Shown here in pieces: positions 1 through 10,500 of a stretch of DNA of 64,000 nt. The number at the start of each line of letters is the position of its first letter. The stretch's first letter is position 1. The DNA is taken from NCBI RefSeq assembly GCF_026250525.1, contig NZ_CP111043.1:1415421-1479420 (forward strand), given 5' to 3'. This stretch comes from Chondrinema litorale. Its GTDB lineage: Bacteria > Bacteroidota > Bacteroidia > Cytophagales > Flammeovirgaceae. The notes beneath the pieces were generated by a model. The model saw nothing but the letters and a program-made list of their open reading frames with translations. It was not told where the DNA came from and searched no databases. A program made the position numbers and the translations under genes.

Positions 1-228
1 TTCACTTTTTCTTATCTGTAACTCACTATCAGATAATCGTAAATAATCTGTCTTTTCAAATTCGTATTGGCTTAATATATTCTCATGCCTATTAATCCAC
101 TGATAGTTATAAGTATATGAATAATATAAAGATGATGGAATTTCACTATCTAGATCACTAACCTCATAAGTAATTACTCGGTTACTTTGGTTTTCTATCA
201 AAAAATATGTTGGCTGCAATTTATTAAT
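1..228 (-). CDS. Partial hypothetical ORF running off the left edge
   Basis: An open frame of 76 codons reads from a stop at 229-231 to the window edge. The residues look protein-like (mixed polar and aromatic, for example SLYYSYTYNYQWINRHEN). There is no ATG in frame; the only candidate start is TTG at 217-219. It could be the 5' part of a gene with an unusual start, or a fragment left by decay. I recognise no family. Codon use is very AT-rich, as is the surrounding intergenic DNA. Confidence 0.3.
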   Translation of the reverse strand, partial: MNKLQPTYFLIENQSNRVITYEVSDLDSEIPSSLYYSYTYNYQWINRHENILSQYEFEKTDYLRLSDSELQIRKSE

Positions 229-425
229 TTAGTTATTGACAATGCTTAACATAATTAATGCCTATATAGCAAGAAATCTTAATTTTAAGCTAATAACGCA
301 ACAAATAAGCTAATCATTCTCTATTCGAGTCATCTATTTTGATAGATAACTTTTATTCACTCTTCTATAACAAAAGGCAACTTACATAAAAGTTTAGAAA
401 CTTATCTAATTAAGCAAATAACTAG

Positions 426-620
426 TTAATTAAATAAGCTAACCTGACTTTTATTATAGCTTTTAACATAACTTACTGTGTCACAATCGATATTGTCATT
501 TAATTGAATTTGCTTAACAGTACTTTTTTCAAAGCTAATATGGTTAAAATCTAATTTTACACCTGATGCAGTAAATATTATTGCGATTACAAAACCTAAA
601 ATGAAACTAATCTTTGACAT
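426..620 (-). CDS. Small hypothetical protein with N-terminal hydrophobic segment
   Basis: A 64-codon ORF starts with ATG. Residues 4-20 are hydrophobic and could be a signal peptide or membrane anchor; the rest is polar with one Cys. No family is recognised. It lies on the same strand as the partial ORF at the left edge but in a different frame, with about 200 bp between. The two could be pieces of one decayed gene, but no homology supports that. It may also be a chance ORF in AT-rich DNA. Confidence 0.3.
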   Translation of the reverse strand: MSKISFILGFVIAIIFTASGVKLDFNHISFEKSTVKQIQLNDNIDCDTVSYVKSYNKSQVSLFN

Positions 621-768
621 ACTTTTAAAATTAAAATGCTATAATTAAGCATATTTTACGTTAATTATTTAGTTAAGTTTAGATTATTATCAAATAAATT
701 AGTAGTTAATGATAAAAAAAAGCTTTTTTGCTATATTTATATCATATTTTTAATCAGAAAAGCATGTT

Positions 769-1704
769 ATGACTCCATCAGAACTTTTATTTAAGCAGTT
801 AATTGATGTATCTGGTAAGCAATTATTTAATTCTCAAACAGAGTTAGTAAAAGAAATTATCTCAATTAAAGATTCTGATTGGTCTAACAAAAACTTTAAT
901 AGCGTTAGGGCTTTTGTAAATCAGGTTGTAAATGGAGAGAGAAAATTATCTCCGAATCTCAAAAATGCAATCGAAGATCTTTTGGTGGAAAAAGTAGGTA
1001 ATGAAGAAGCTTCACAAATGATCAATAAAATTGAAATAGTATTTAATGATTATTTCGATTTACAAAAAAACAAGAAAGCAGAAGACACCAATGTAAAAAC
1101 TGTAGACTCAAACGACTTTTATTTACTAGAAAAAAGAGGCCTAGTTGCTGATAAAGTATTAGTAACTACGCGTGAGCCTGGTATAGTAAATAATAAAACG
1201 TGGTCTGATGAGATAAAAAAACAAATGCTAAAAAAGCTAGGAGTAATCAGTTCAGAAAATATTATTCAGGCTTCTTATAAATTTTATTTTCCACATCCAG
1301 ATATTACTGGGAATAAAGCTTTTCAATTTTGGAATAATTTATATAACTATCTAAAATACGAACTTAAAGTACCGCAACCTGTCGAACTTATTAAAACATT
1401 AAATAATTCGACAGATTCTAAAGAGCCAAAATTACAAGTTTTTCATGCTCCAGAGCTATTAGTTTCCTTTCCGATAATTGTATATGACATAAGTGCACTT
1501 TCAGAAGTTGCATTTACTGTGTTTGGCTACGAAGACAAAGGTGAAGAAAAAATTAGCACTGCAAGAATTGCTCCCGACTACCTATTATGGTGGAAAGAAA
1601 ACATCTTTAAAAAGCTAATATTTCCTCAAGATCCTAATGCCATTATTGAGGTAAGTTTCGATACAGTTTATGAGGATATTAAAAAGAATGCAACATTATT
1701 ATGA
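769..1704 (+). CDS. Hypothetical protein with possible N-terminal helix-turn-helix
   Basis: This 311-aa soluble protein has no signal peptide and no membrane segment. Residues about 45-70 (FVNQVVNGERKLSPNLKNAI) resemble the end of a Cro/CI-type helix-turn-helix, where a recognition helix is followed by 'NGERKLSP'. DNA binding is therefore possible but unproven. Residues 100-311 are not recognisable; they contain several aromatic-rich segments and no catalytic motif I can name. The gene stands alone and is followed by a hairpin terminator at 1772-1812. The next gene, the sigma factor, is therefore probably transcribed separately. Confidence 0.65.
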   Translation: MTPSELLFKQLIDVSGKQLFNSQTELVKEIISIKDSDWSNKNFNSVRAFVNQVVNGERKLSPNLKNAIEDLLVEKVGNEEASQMINKIEIVFNDYFDLQKNKKAEDTNVKTVDSNDFYLLEKRGLVADKVLVTTREPGIVNNKTWSDEIKKQMLKKLGVISSENIIQASYKFYFPHPDITGNKAFQFWNNLYNYLKYELKVPQPVELIKTLNNSTDSKEPKLQVFHAPELLVSFPIIVYDISALSEVAFTVFGYEDKGEEKISTARIAPDYLLWWKENIFKKLIFPQDPNAIIEVSFDTVYEDIKKNATLL

Positions 1705-1771
1705 TTAAGGGGAATTAGATATTAAAAAACATCGTTAGTATTAAAACTTATATTTTTTTTTTAACTTACAT

Positions 1772-1812
1772 ACTACAGAGTAGAATCTCATATCTTCCTG
1801 TGTAGTTTTTTA
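1772..1812 (+). terminator. Rho-independent terminator after the 311-aa gene
   Basis: ACTACAGAG (1772-1780) pairs with CTGTGTAGT (1798-1806) with one mismatch and is followed by a T run. It lies about 70 bp after the upstream stop codon and ahead of the sigma gene. Confidence 0.6.
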
Positions 1813-1852
1813 TAGTTCATTTGTGTAATGCAGTTTTACTAAACATAATAAA

Positions 1853-2725
1853 ATGCGGCAGTTAAAAATTACCCAAAGTATTACTAACAGAAGAGAAAGC
1901 GAGTCTCTCGAAAAATATTTTCAGGAAATCAATAAAATTGATCTCTTGCTGCCAGATGAAGAAATTTCTTTAGTAAAAAGAATTAAGGAGGGAGACCAAA
2001 GAGCACTCGAAAAATTAATCAAAGCTAATTTACGATTTGTAGTTTCAGTTGCTAAACAATACCAAAACCAAAGTCTATCATTAAATGACTTGATTAATGA
2101 AGGTAATATAGGTCTAGTAAAAGCTGCACACAAATTTGATGAAACAAGAGGCTTTAAATTTATCTCTTATGCTGTTTGGTGGATTAGACAATCTGTTATG
2201 CAGGCTCTTTCTGAAAATTCTCGAATTGTAAAAATTCCTGTAAGCTTATCTGGTACAATCTCTAAAATTAAGAAGGTTTCTTCTGGTCTTGAACAAAAGT
2301 ATGAGAGAGAACCTACCGACGATGAACTTGCTGATGCTTTAGAAATGACTACTAAAGAAATTAATGGTGCATTAAATTCTGCATCTAGACAAGTTTCTTT
2401 TGATGCTCCAATTGGAGGAGATGACGATAGTAGTTCTCTACTCGATGTAATAGAGAATGAAAATGCTCCTAAAGTAGATGCCAATTTAAGCGATATTGAA
2501 TCACTTAAAGTAGAAATTGAAAGAACACTTAACTCTCTTTCTTATAGAGAACAAGAAGTGATTAAAATGACCTTTGGCATTGGTGGCAAAGAACAAATGA
2601 CTCTTCAGGAAATTGGTGAATACCTTGGCCTAACTCGTGAAAGAGTAAGACAGATTAAAGAAAAAGGAATACGAAAATTAAGATATACTTCAAGAAGTAA
2701 ATTGCTCGCTCAGTTTTTAGAGTAG
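1853..2725 (+). CDS. RpoD/SigA-type sigma-70 factor
   Basis: This sigma factor of 290 aa would direct RNA polymerase core to promoters. Region 1.2 is at about 17-50 (SLEKYFQEINKIDLL). Region 2 spans about 60-125, with the core-binding and -10 recognition helices including YAVWWIRQSVMQAL. Region 3 follows. Region 4.2 near the end (LTRERVRQIKEKGIRKLR) is the -35 recognition helix. Region 1.1 is absent, as usual for Bacteroidota primary sigma factors of about 287 aa. From memory, several segments (KIPVSLSGTISKIKKVSSGL) differ from the usual primary factor, so this may be a second RpoD paralogue rather than the housekeeping one. The stop codon lies in a TAGAGTAG target duplication next to the downstream insertion sequence. 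Confidence 0.93.
   Translation: MRQLKITQSITNRRESESLEKYFQEINKIDLLLPDEEISLVKRIKEGDQRALEKLIKANLRFVVSVAKQYQNQSLSLNDLINEGNIGLVKAAHKFDETRGFKFISYAVWWIRQSVMQALSENSRIVKIPVSLSGTISKIKKVSSGLEQKYEREPTDDELADALEMTTKEINGALNSASRQVSFDAPIGGDDDSSSLLDVIENENAPKVDANLSDIESLKVEIERTLNSLSYREQEVIKMTFGIGGKEQMTLQEIGEYLGLTRERVRQIKEKGIRKLRYTSRSKLLAQFLE
2718..2725. repeat. Target-site duplication, left copy
   Basis: TAGAGTAG here recurs at 4420-4427 and brackets the insertion element. The last three bases are the sigma-gene stop codon, so insertion left the reading frame intact. The duplication may be 7 bp (AGAGTAG) if the element ends are aligned by their GGCCT. Confidence 0.7.
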
Positions 2726-2930
2726 GGCCTCCTTGAAAATTGATTAAGACCAATAAAAAATAAGAGTTGGATAGATAAAGTTCAGCTTTTTTTTGTTTCA
2801 AATCTTGGTACCTGCTGTTTTGGACTATTTAAAAAGTACAATACTGTGAGTAATCCTATTGATAAAACTGGAAAATATTGCTTTTGGATAGTATAGACAC
2901 ACTCATCCCATAGGCTTTTCAGCTTTAGGT

Positions 2931-4268
2931 TTAGGCGGCCTGAAGTAGAGGGGCTTGTTCTGATTTCCTTTTGCTGATCTTAACGGCATTGGCCATCATA
3001 ACTGCGAAAAAAACGTGTATCATTTCTCGTTTTTCTCCTTTAACCTTGATCTTATTGAGGCCATAAGCTGTTTTATGCACGCCAAAACTTCCCTCCATCA
3101 CCGTGGCTCTTTGGCTAGAGATGAGACTTCTGAGTTGGCTTTCAGCAGGGTTGTTTACTTTAGGACCTTTCTTTGGAAAGCAGGTAAATATCTTCTTTTC
3201 TGTTAAATACTTCCTGTTTTTGTTGGTGGCGTAAATGCGATCTGCTCCTAGTTGATGAAGTGAGCCAAATATCGATCTATGTTTTAAACTACTTAATTTC
3301 AGTCTGGTACTTTCATTAAAAGCGCGGAACTCCATGGTATCGATAAAGCAGATACCATCCACCTGAAGCAGGTGTGCCTTCATTCCGAACTCAACCCTTT
3401 TAGCTTCTTTACCTCGCACTATCGGCCTAACATAAGCCTTGGGAAGTGATACAATCCTGTTTTTCAATTCTTTAGCTGGATGCTGCTGCAAGAATTGCTG
3501 TTGCTCGATTATCTTCTTTATAGTTTTTAGATATGTTCTCTCATGTAAGTGAAGCTGTATTTGTGGATTTTCGTTAAGTAGGCATTGCAGTTGCCCCAAT
3601 CCTTTGGATAGTAGATATATCAATGACTTTTTACGCTTGCGACCAGCTTTATATGTCTTTTTACGACTACGATCATAAGACATCTGCATGCGCTTTTGAT
3701 CTATATATTTGGAGCCAGGTCGTTTTACTCCTAATATTTTACAGTATCTGTAAAGCTGCTTTTCAAACACCCATTGGCAGCTCTCCCAGAGCAGCTTAAC
3801 ATCGGTAGGAAAACGAATATAACTCTCATAACAAGTAGCATCCATTAAGAGCACATGCGTATTATGCATGTCTGTTTTCCAGTGTTGGAGTAGTACCTCT
3901 TGAAGTTGTTGCCAATCAGTATGGTCCGCCATATACGTCCTGATTCGACTTAAAATGGCCTTATCCTTAATCTTTTGATGATCCTGTAGCAATTTATTGC
4001 AAAATAGCTGAAGGCTCCAATCGGTATTAAAGCGTGCTATGAGCTTTTCATCACTCAGGTTTAAATAGGCTTTTAGAAACATTAAGCCAAACATGCCCTG
4101 AGGCGAAAACCAGCTAGGAGCACCAGGGCCTTTATTTTTCTTAGGCAGACATGCAGAAAGTTGTTCCCAAGGGATGCTATCATAAACATTACCCAATTTA
4201 CTACTCTTAAATAAATACCATTTTGGAGTTAAGTAATCTTGTGGTTGGAAAAGCTGTTGATCTCTCAT
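2931..4268 (-). CDS. DDE transposase (IS5/IS1182-like)
   Basis: A full-length 445-aa transposase that would cut and rejoin the element ends. The N-terminal part (about 50-95, FSPQGMFGLMFLKAYLNLSD) matches the DUF772/InsH N-terminal domain. Likely catalytic residues are D143 (LLMDATCYE), D343 (GADRIYATNKNRKYL) and E392 (VMEGSFGVHKTAYGL), the usual spacing and context for this superfamily. The middle is rich in Lys and Arg and probably binds DNA. There is no frameshift or internal stop, so the element may still be active. Expression is probably limited by the hairpins just upstream at 4271-4303 and 4315-4356. Confidence 0.9.
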   Translation of the reverse strand: MRDQQLFQPQDYLTPKWYLFKSSKLGNVYDSIPWEQLSACLPKKNKGPGAPSWFSPQGMFGLMFLKAYLNLSDEKLIARFNTDWSLQLFCNKLLQDHQKIKDKAILSRIRTYMADHTDWQQLQEVLLQHWKTDMHNTHVLLMDATCYESYIRFPTDVKLLWESCQWVFEKQLYRYCKILGVKRPGSKYIDQKRMQMSYDRSRKKTYKAGRKRKKSLIYLLSKGLGQLQCLLNENPQIQLHLHERTYLKTIKKIIEQQQFLQQHPAKELKNRIVSLPKAYVRPIVRGKEAKRVEFGMKAHLLQVDGICFIDTMEFRAFNESTRLKLSSLKHRSIFGSLHQLGADRIYATNKNRKYLTEKKIFTCFPKKGPKVNNPAESQLRSLISSQRATVMEGSFGVHKTAYGLNKIKVKGEKREMIHVFFAVMMANAVKISKRKSEQAPLLQAA

Positions 4269-4270
4269 AT

Positions 4271-4303
4271 ATTGTAGTGTTAATTGTGATTAGACACTAC
4301 AAT
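4271..4303 (-). promoter_or_regulatory. Perfect inverted repeat in the transposase leader
   Basis: ATTGTAGTGT (4271-4280) and ACACTACAAT (4294-4303) form a perfect 10-bp inverted repeat with a 13-bp loop. It ends 3 bp before the transposase start codon. It could be a leader hairpin that hides the start, or a binding site for transposase or a repressor. Confidence 0.5.
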
Positions 4304-4314
4304 TTAACAAATCA

Positions 4315-4356
4315 AAAACCCCGAAAAAAGCTTTTATTAGCTAATTGCGGGGTTTT
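4315..4356. terminator. Hairpin insulating the transposase gene
   Basis: AAAACCCCG (4315-4323) pairs with CGGGGTTTT (4348-4356). It has A and T runs on both sides and so could stop transcription in both directions. Lying inside the element and upstream of the transposase, it probably blocks read-through from neighbouring DNA, a known way insertion sequences limit transposition. Confidence 0.6.
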
Positions 4357-4419
4357 ATTTTATACATTAATGCATTTAAAACCTTGATTTTCAATCCCTT
4401 TTATTTAAAAGGTAAGGCC

Positions 4420-4427
4420 TAGAGTAG
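4420..4427. repeat. Target-site duplication, right copy
   Basis: TAGAGTAG matches the copy at 2718-2725, which contains the sigma stop codon. Here it is followed by AATCAATTTC and then the terminator that probably served the sigma gene before insertion. Confidence 0.7.
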
Positions 4428-4445
4428 AATCAATTTCACTTCAAA

Positions 4446-4485
4446 AAAAGAAAGCCTCCTGTTTAATTACAGAAGGCTTTTTTAT
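4446..4485. terminator. Bidirectional terminator after the giant surface-protein gene
   Basis: AAAGCCTCCTGT (4451-4462) pairs with ACAGAAGGCTTT (4469-4480) with one mismatch, with A/T runs on both sides. It terminates the minus-strand giant gene. Before insertion of the IS it probably also ended the plus-strand sigma gene. Confidence 0.75.
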
Positions 4486-4503
4486 TTCATAAATACTAGC
4501 AGC

Positions 4504-7500
4504 TTATTTAGCTACTAGCATCTTAATATTTAACACTTTATCACCATAAGTCATCTTAACTGCATAAACGCCCGTCTTTAACCTAGATACATTGTATTCA
4601 TACTGATGGGTACCAGACTCAAGCATATTATCTACAACAGTAGCTATAAACCTACCAGACATATCAAATATTTCTAGTTTTGTTCTGGCTTCTTTTTCAA
4701 TAGAAAATGAAAGAGTTGTATAAGTACCCGAAGGGTTTGGATGGTTTTGATATAAAACAACTTTAGCACCTACATTTACAGATTTCAGGTCGAATGTTTC
4801 TACATTTCCATCTTTATCTACTTGTTGAAGCATATAATAATGTACCTCGCCTGGTTCAATACCATCATTATCTAAATAATTAAAATTACTGATAGAAACA
4901 GCATCATTTTTACTAACAAGCTCAGACTGATTTTCATAATGAGCGATTACTTCAAAACTCTCAGTATTCCCAATTGACCTTTGTAAAATGTAGCCTTCAC
5001 TATTACGCTCAATAGCTTCCCAATTTAAATCAACACCTTTGTCTTTTACATGTTCTGCTGTAAAACTTTTCAATTCTACAGGTAAAAGATTATAAAGTGT
5101 AGTTGAAGCCGGCGTATAATAGCTAAAATCGTCTGAGGCAACTGATGAGACAAAATAACCAAGATCAGTATCGTAATCTAATTCATTTCCATCACCAATG
5201 CTTTCCCACTCATCACTTCCATCATCATAGTGTGCAACTCTCAAGTTATCGTACTGGCTCGCATCTGTAGCTACATCAGTATCAGTGTCCCAGTGCATAA
5301 TTACTTTTGCCGAGGCATCACCGCTACTTCTGTGTAAATCCCAGTATTCTACACTACTTACATGAGTTAGACTAGAACCACTTTTAATTGCTGTTGCTCC
5401 TGGTTTAGGTGGCTCAGCTTTAAAATATTCAGCTCTAAATACGGTAGGCCAAGTTACAGACAAACTACTATCGTTTTCATTCTTACCAACTTCTGCAACA
5501 CCAATCTCTCTTAATTCTCCATTTTTTCCAATTGGGAATCTAAAGCTTTTTCCTGACGCTAAATGACCTGTAAAAACTTTTGCCATTGGCCCTTGTATAT
5601 GAGAGTCTTCTGAACCTCCAGAAGAACCAAAACCGCTGTTACCACCTTTAGGCCCTCCTGCTGGATGAATAGATGTTTCTGCAGGTGAATCTGTATCAAA
5701 ATCTCTAACTTCTGCTAAGGCTCCCAGTGTAATTAAATTGGTATTTGTAGTATGGATAATTCCGCTTTTTAAACCAATTTTGTCGTAGAGGAACAATGAA
5801 CTTCCCATTACCAAATCTCCAGTTCTATCAATACCCAATTCGTTTAATTCTTCACTACCTGAAGTAAAGACCAAATCATCGCCAAAATCTCCTGCACCTT
5901 GAACAATCAAAGTTGAACTATTACTACCTGTAATAGATCCATTTGTTCTGTTGAATTGATTTGCAGCACTATTAATCAATAGTCTATTACCATTCAATAT
6001 CAATTCACCTTCAGTTAAAGTCATAGAACCATTATCTCCTGGATTTGTACCAATAGTTAATAGCGTTCCTAAAGTTATCGATCCATTTACACCTTTTCTA
6101 TTCACCAATAAATCTGAAAGATTAGTAATTGTTGGATCAGTAAAGTGGAGCTCTCCAGCACTTCCTCCAGATGTTCCCAAAATTGAAATCATACTGTTAT
6201 CAGTGCCTGTAAAAGTACCCGATGTTCTAGTGATATTTCCAGAGATTACTAATCGCTGATCATTCAATTCAACTTGTTGATCGCTGATGTTCATTACCCC
6301 TCGTACATGCAAGTTATCTGTATAACCTGAAGTTGCATTAGGAGAAGCTGCAATTGTCTTAGTACTTCCTGTAAGATTCAGGTTTGCATAGTTTTCAACT
6401 GAGTTTACTGCTCCAGCTAATTTTCTTATTTGTTGTGGAGAAGTTGATTGATAATGAATAGTTGTACCAGAAGCGAGACTTACATTATCGTTATCAACAT
6501 CTATTGGAAATAATGTTGCTAGAGCAGCATCACCAATAAAGATCTCAGAAGTACCTTGCATCTCAAAATCTGCAATTGAGCTACCTGTAATTTGATTACC
6601 TACATCAAATACATGGTTTTCATCATAAATCCTCATGGCAGTTCTAAATCGAAGAGCACCAAGTAATGTTTTATTTACATCACTTCCACTAGCAGCATTT
6701 ACAAACCGCACCTCGCCATAAACTTGACTATCTGTACTACTATTTAAACTTTTTACGTCTTGAGCTACGCCTGCATTATAGATAATTATTGAAGCTGCAT
6801 CAAAGTTTAAGTCGGTATCTAAATAATTTTGAGGGAATACAGTAGCCACTGTAGCATTTCCAATTGAAAATTGAGTATTAGATTCCATTTGGAAGTTCTG
6901 TCCACTTGTTCCAACAACCTGATATCCATCATCAATAAAATGATTGTTAGATAGAATTTGTAAAGCACCTCTTACAGTAACATTATCTGAAACATCTGAC
7001 GTAACTGGAAGTGCCGTCAAAGTTTTATCAACAAGACTTCCTCCTGTATTCTGTAAAATAAGATTAGCATAATTTTGATTACCTGTTGCCGAAGATAATC
7101 TCCTGATGTCTTGAACTACTCCTGCATTGTAAGTAATTGTAGTTGCAGATGCTAAATCAATATCAACATTTGCATAGTTAAGTGGGAAGCTTGTGCCATC
7201 ATCTGAATCACCTAAGGTTAATTGGGAATTACCTTCCATATTAAATGGTTGTGAACTGGTACCATAGATTTGATAACCTGCATCTACCAAATGGTTATTA
7301 TTTTCAATGATGAAATCTCTTCTTATGCCGATACTCTCATCTAAAGCTTTAGTAATCAGACTTGAGTTATCAATATTCCTAATTGTAAGAAAACCGTAAT
7401 TACTATTCCCATCTGGAATATCATCTGTATCAGAATCATTAAAAATACCCCTCACAATTTGATCTACACCGGCATTGTAAATCACATGAGAAGTATTGTG

Positions 7501-10500
7501 TAAATCTATATTTGAAGTTTTTGTGTGACGAGGGAATTCGGTTGCAGTGGTAGCTGTACCCAATGTTAAGGTTGATTGCTGACCTACCCAGATATAATCT
7601 TCACGACTAAGATCACTATCCTCGCCATTTATCTGGAAACCATCATCCATTAAATGATTATATTCTCCAACTTTAAAATCTTGTCTGAATCTTAAATTAT
7701 CTGAACTATTTCGTGGTAATGGTGTAGCAGCTAGATATTTTTCTACGCGCTTGGTTGAAATAGAATCATAATTCAACAGCCAAATACTTCCATAACTTAA
7801 ATCATTATTTCCATAATCTAACCTTCTAATTTGCTGCCCATCAACACCCGCTACATATTTGATAACTGATGCTACATCAAGACTAATTTCATCACTTTGG
7901 AAATTTGGGAAAGTTGTAGCTGTTGAGGTATTACCAAATGTAAGATAACTATCTTCACTCATAAATAACTCACAGTTGTCATCATCTAATGCTGTTATTT
8001 GATTTCCATCGTCCCACAACTCAGCATCTGGCTCAATTCTTAACTCTCTTCTAATTCTTAATGGAGCATCAATCGTTTTTAAAACTGATGTTGTAACAGA
8101 AGCTTCATTTAGATTGGTAATATATAAGTTAGCATAACTTCCATTTCCTGCTCCACCATCATCTATACCCTTAACAATTTGAGGATTAGCAGACTGATAA
8201 TAAACACTTGAATTATTTTCGAAATCGTAATTATCAAACTCAGGCATTATAGTAGCTACACCAGCCGTTCCGATGTAAAACCTTGAATCTTCAGTCATTT
8301 CGAATTTTGAAGTATCTCCAACATTTCCAGTAATGGTGTACCCATTATCTTCAAAGAAAGTATCGTCAATTCTTAAGTTACCATTAATCACAATATCTCC
8401 TTGAAGTGTTTTTAGATCTGAGGTATCATCATCTCCATTCTCTAAAGTAAGATTGCCATACTCTACACCAGGATAAAGTACTCCAACTGCAGAAACGTTT
8501 TGTGCATCTCTATCATGGTAAATTACGGTACTACCGATTGTAAGAATAGCATCTGCAAAGGTTGCAGGGAATTCACTTACATCTCCTGCATCTTCATCAT
8601 TATTACCTAAGACAAGGGAACCACTATCATTTATGGTAATTATACCTGCTCCTGTTGTCCCTGAACCGTTAGTTAAGAAGTCTCTTGGACCTTCCCAAGC
8701 TTCGTCACTATCCCAAAGTTTACCACTATTAATTGTTAAATCATTATCAATATAAATGTCGTTTCTAAGCCTCAAATCTCTATTGAAAGTGGTTTTATCA
8801 ACAATGATATTATAGAATGAATTGTCTGCAAGCGTCGCATCTATATCAATATCTCTATCATTTTCATCACCATCAAAAGTAACTGTGCTAATACCTCCAT
8901 ACCTATAACCTCCTTCCCAAAGGATAATCCAATCTCCTTCCAGACTTATATCTTGAGCATTGCCATCAACTACCCCACTAATGAAAGTAAAATCGGTATC
9001 ATATCCATCATTTGGAGCTCCTTCGTCTAAATCCAGTGCAGCGTCTAATCTCCAATTATAAGGTGCAGAAGTTTGTGGATAACTTGTGATAAAAGATACA
9101 GGCCCATTAAATAGCATTGTGGATCCATTGGTGTTTCCTAGTGGATGTACATTGTTATCAACAGTATAAAATTCTACAGTTCCTAAGAAATTGTTCACCA
9201 TAGAGTTAGTCACAGAATAGTCATCAAAAATTTGAAGGAAGTACAACCTCTGACCTTCAAAAGTGATATCTGATTCTTCTGTATTTGAGAAAGTAAATTC
9301 TCCACAAGCTGCATTGGATATATCAATAATCACTGTTTGATTGTCAGCTGTAAAAGAATTATCATCAAAAATAATGTGGTCAATTGGATTTGGAATACAT
9401 CCTGAAATATGCGCAGGATCTGTACTACCACTTACTGTTGACCAGTTGTTAGCATTGCTCCAATTGCTGTTAGCAGCACCACCATCTGGAGGCACTTGAC
9501 CTGCTTGACCAACCCAATATAATGTTAATGGCGATCTTTCTGCATTTAGATATATTGTAGCATATTGATCGTAGTCGCTATGTGTATGGTCAATCATATT
9601 AGCTTCATCTGTATAAAAAGGATTGGAACCTCCCGCACTCGTTTTACTACGACCATTATTTAGGTTATCCAAGTTTACACCTTCTATTACTTCTAGCGGG
9701 AAATAACCACTACCATCTACCAAACCACTCACTGGTCCCTCAACTCTCACATCCTGTACAACTATATGATTCCATAAAGGCATTGAGTTAGACCCATTGT
9801 CTTCAAAAGCAATGCTTGCAGTACTTCCAGGATTACTTGATCTAATAATCAACCATTCATCACAATCTACTGCAGCTTCAAATGAATTTTGAATTGTGGT
9901 TAAACCAGCAGTAGACAACTCGATTGTATTATACTCAGTGGTATAAAGGTTTTTGATTATATTATCATCATTGTCAAAAATAACTCTTGAACCAGTGTTC
10001 ATTTGGATATCCTCAAAAAGTCCATCATCAGTTCCCCCATAATCAAACTCAGTAGTACTTGTTGCTTCAAGTGTTAGTGTATAGTTAACTGGATTATTAT
10101 CGTCTGAATCAAAATAAACAAATTCATAGAAATGATTATTACTGTTCTCTCCTAAAGTAACATCTGCTTCAAAATAAGTTTCGCCAGAATCTTCTCCAAA
10201 TACAGTAGTAGAAGCATTACCTGTTGTTAATGCTGCATTAAAATAGGAAGTTTCTTGAAAGCGAACATAAGACGAGTTGCCAGTGATAACCACATCATTA
10301 AAAGTTGATGTGTAATTTCCTCCCTCAGCAAATTGAACAATAGCGTTGTCTCCAATATCTACTGGTCCATGAAATATTCCTGTCTGCCTGAAAATTAATT
10401 GATTTGCATTTGCTCCGATTGTAAGAGAACCCGTTATTTCACTCTGCCCTCCAAAACGGTTAATGTAACCATTTGAACCAGTTCCGATAATCACATCACC

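Larger units (their letters stand above)
2726..4419 (-). mobile_element. Insertion sequence, IS5/IS1182-like, about 1.69 kb
   Basis: The element holds one DDE transposase gene and is bounded by TAGAGTAG on both sides. Its ends are imperfect inverted repeats: the left begins GGGCCTCCTT and the right, read inward, AGGCCTTACCTT, sharing GGCCT and CCTT. The noncoding left flank is 205 bp. The right flank is 151 bp and carries two hairpins. Joining the two flanks without the element puts the sigma stop codon about 25 bp before the terminator at 4451-4480, which supports these boundaries. The family is assigned from the transposase only. Confidence 0.75.

Noticed and set aside
714..728. Self-complementary AAAAAAGCTTTTTT as a terminator or operator
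   Set aside because: There is no loop and the base composition is trivial; such strings are expected in this AT-rich DNA.
2167..2484. 105-codon minus-strand ORF inside the sigma gene
   Set aside because: It is antisense to a clear sigma factor gene and has no recognisable motif.
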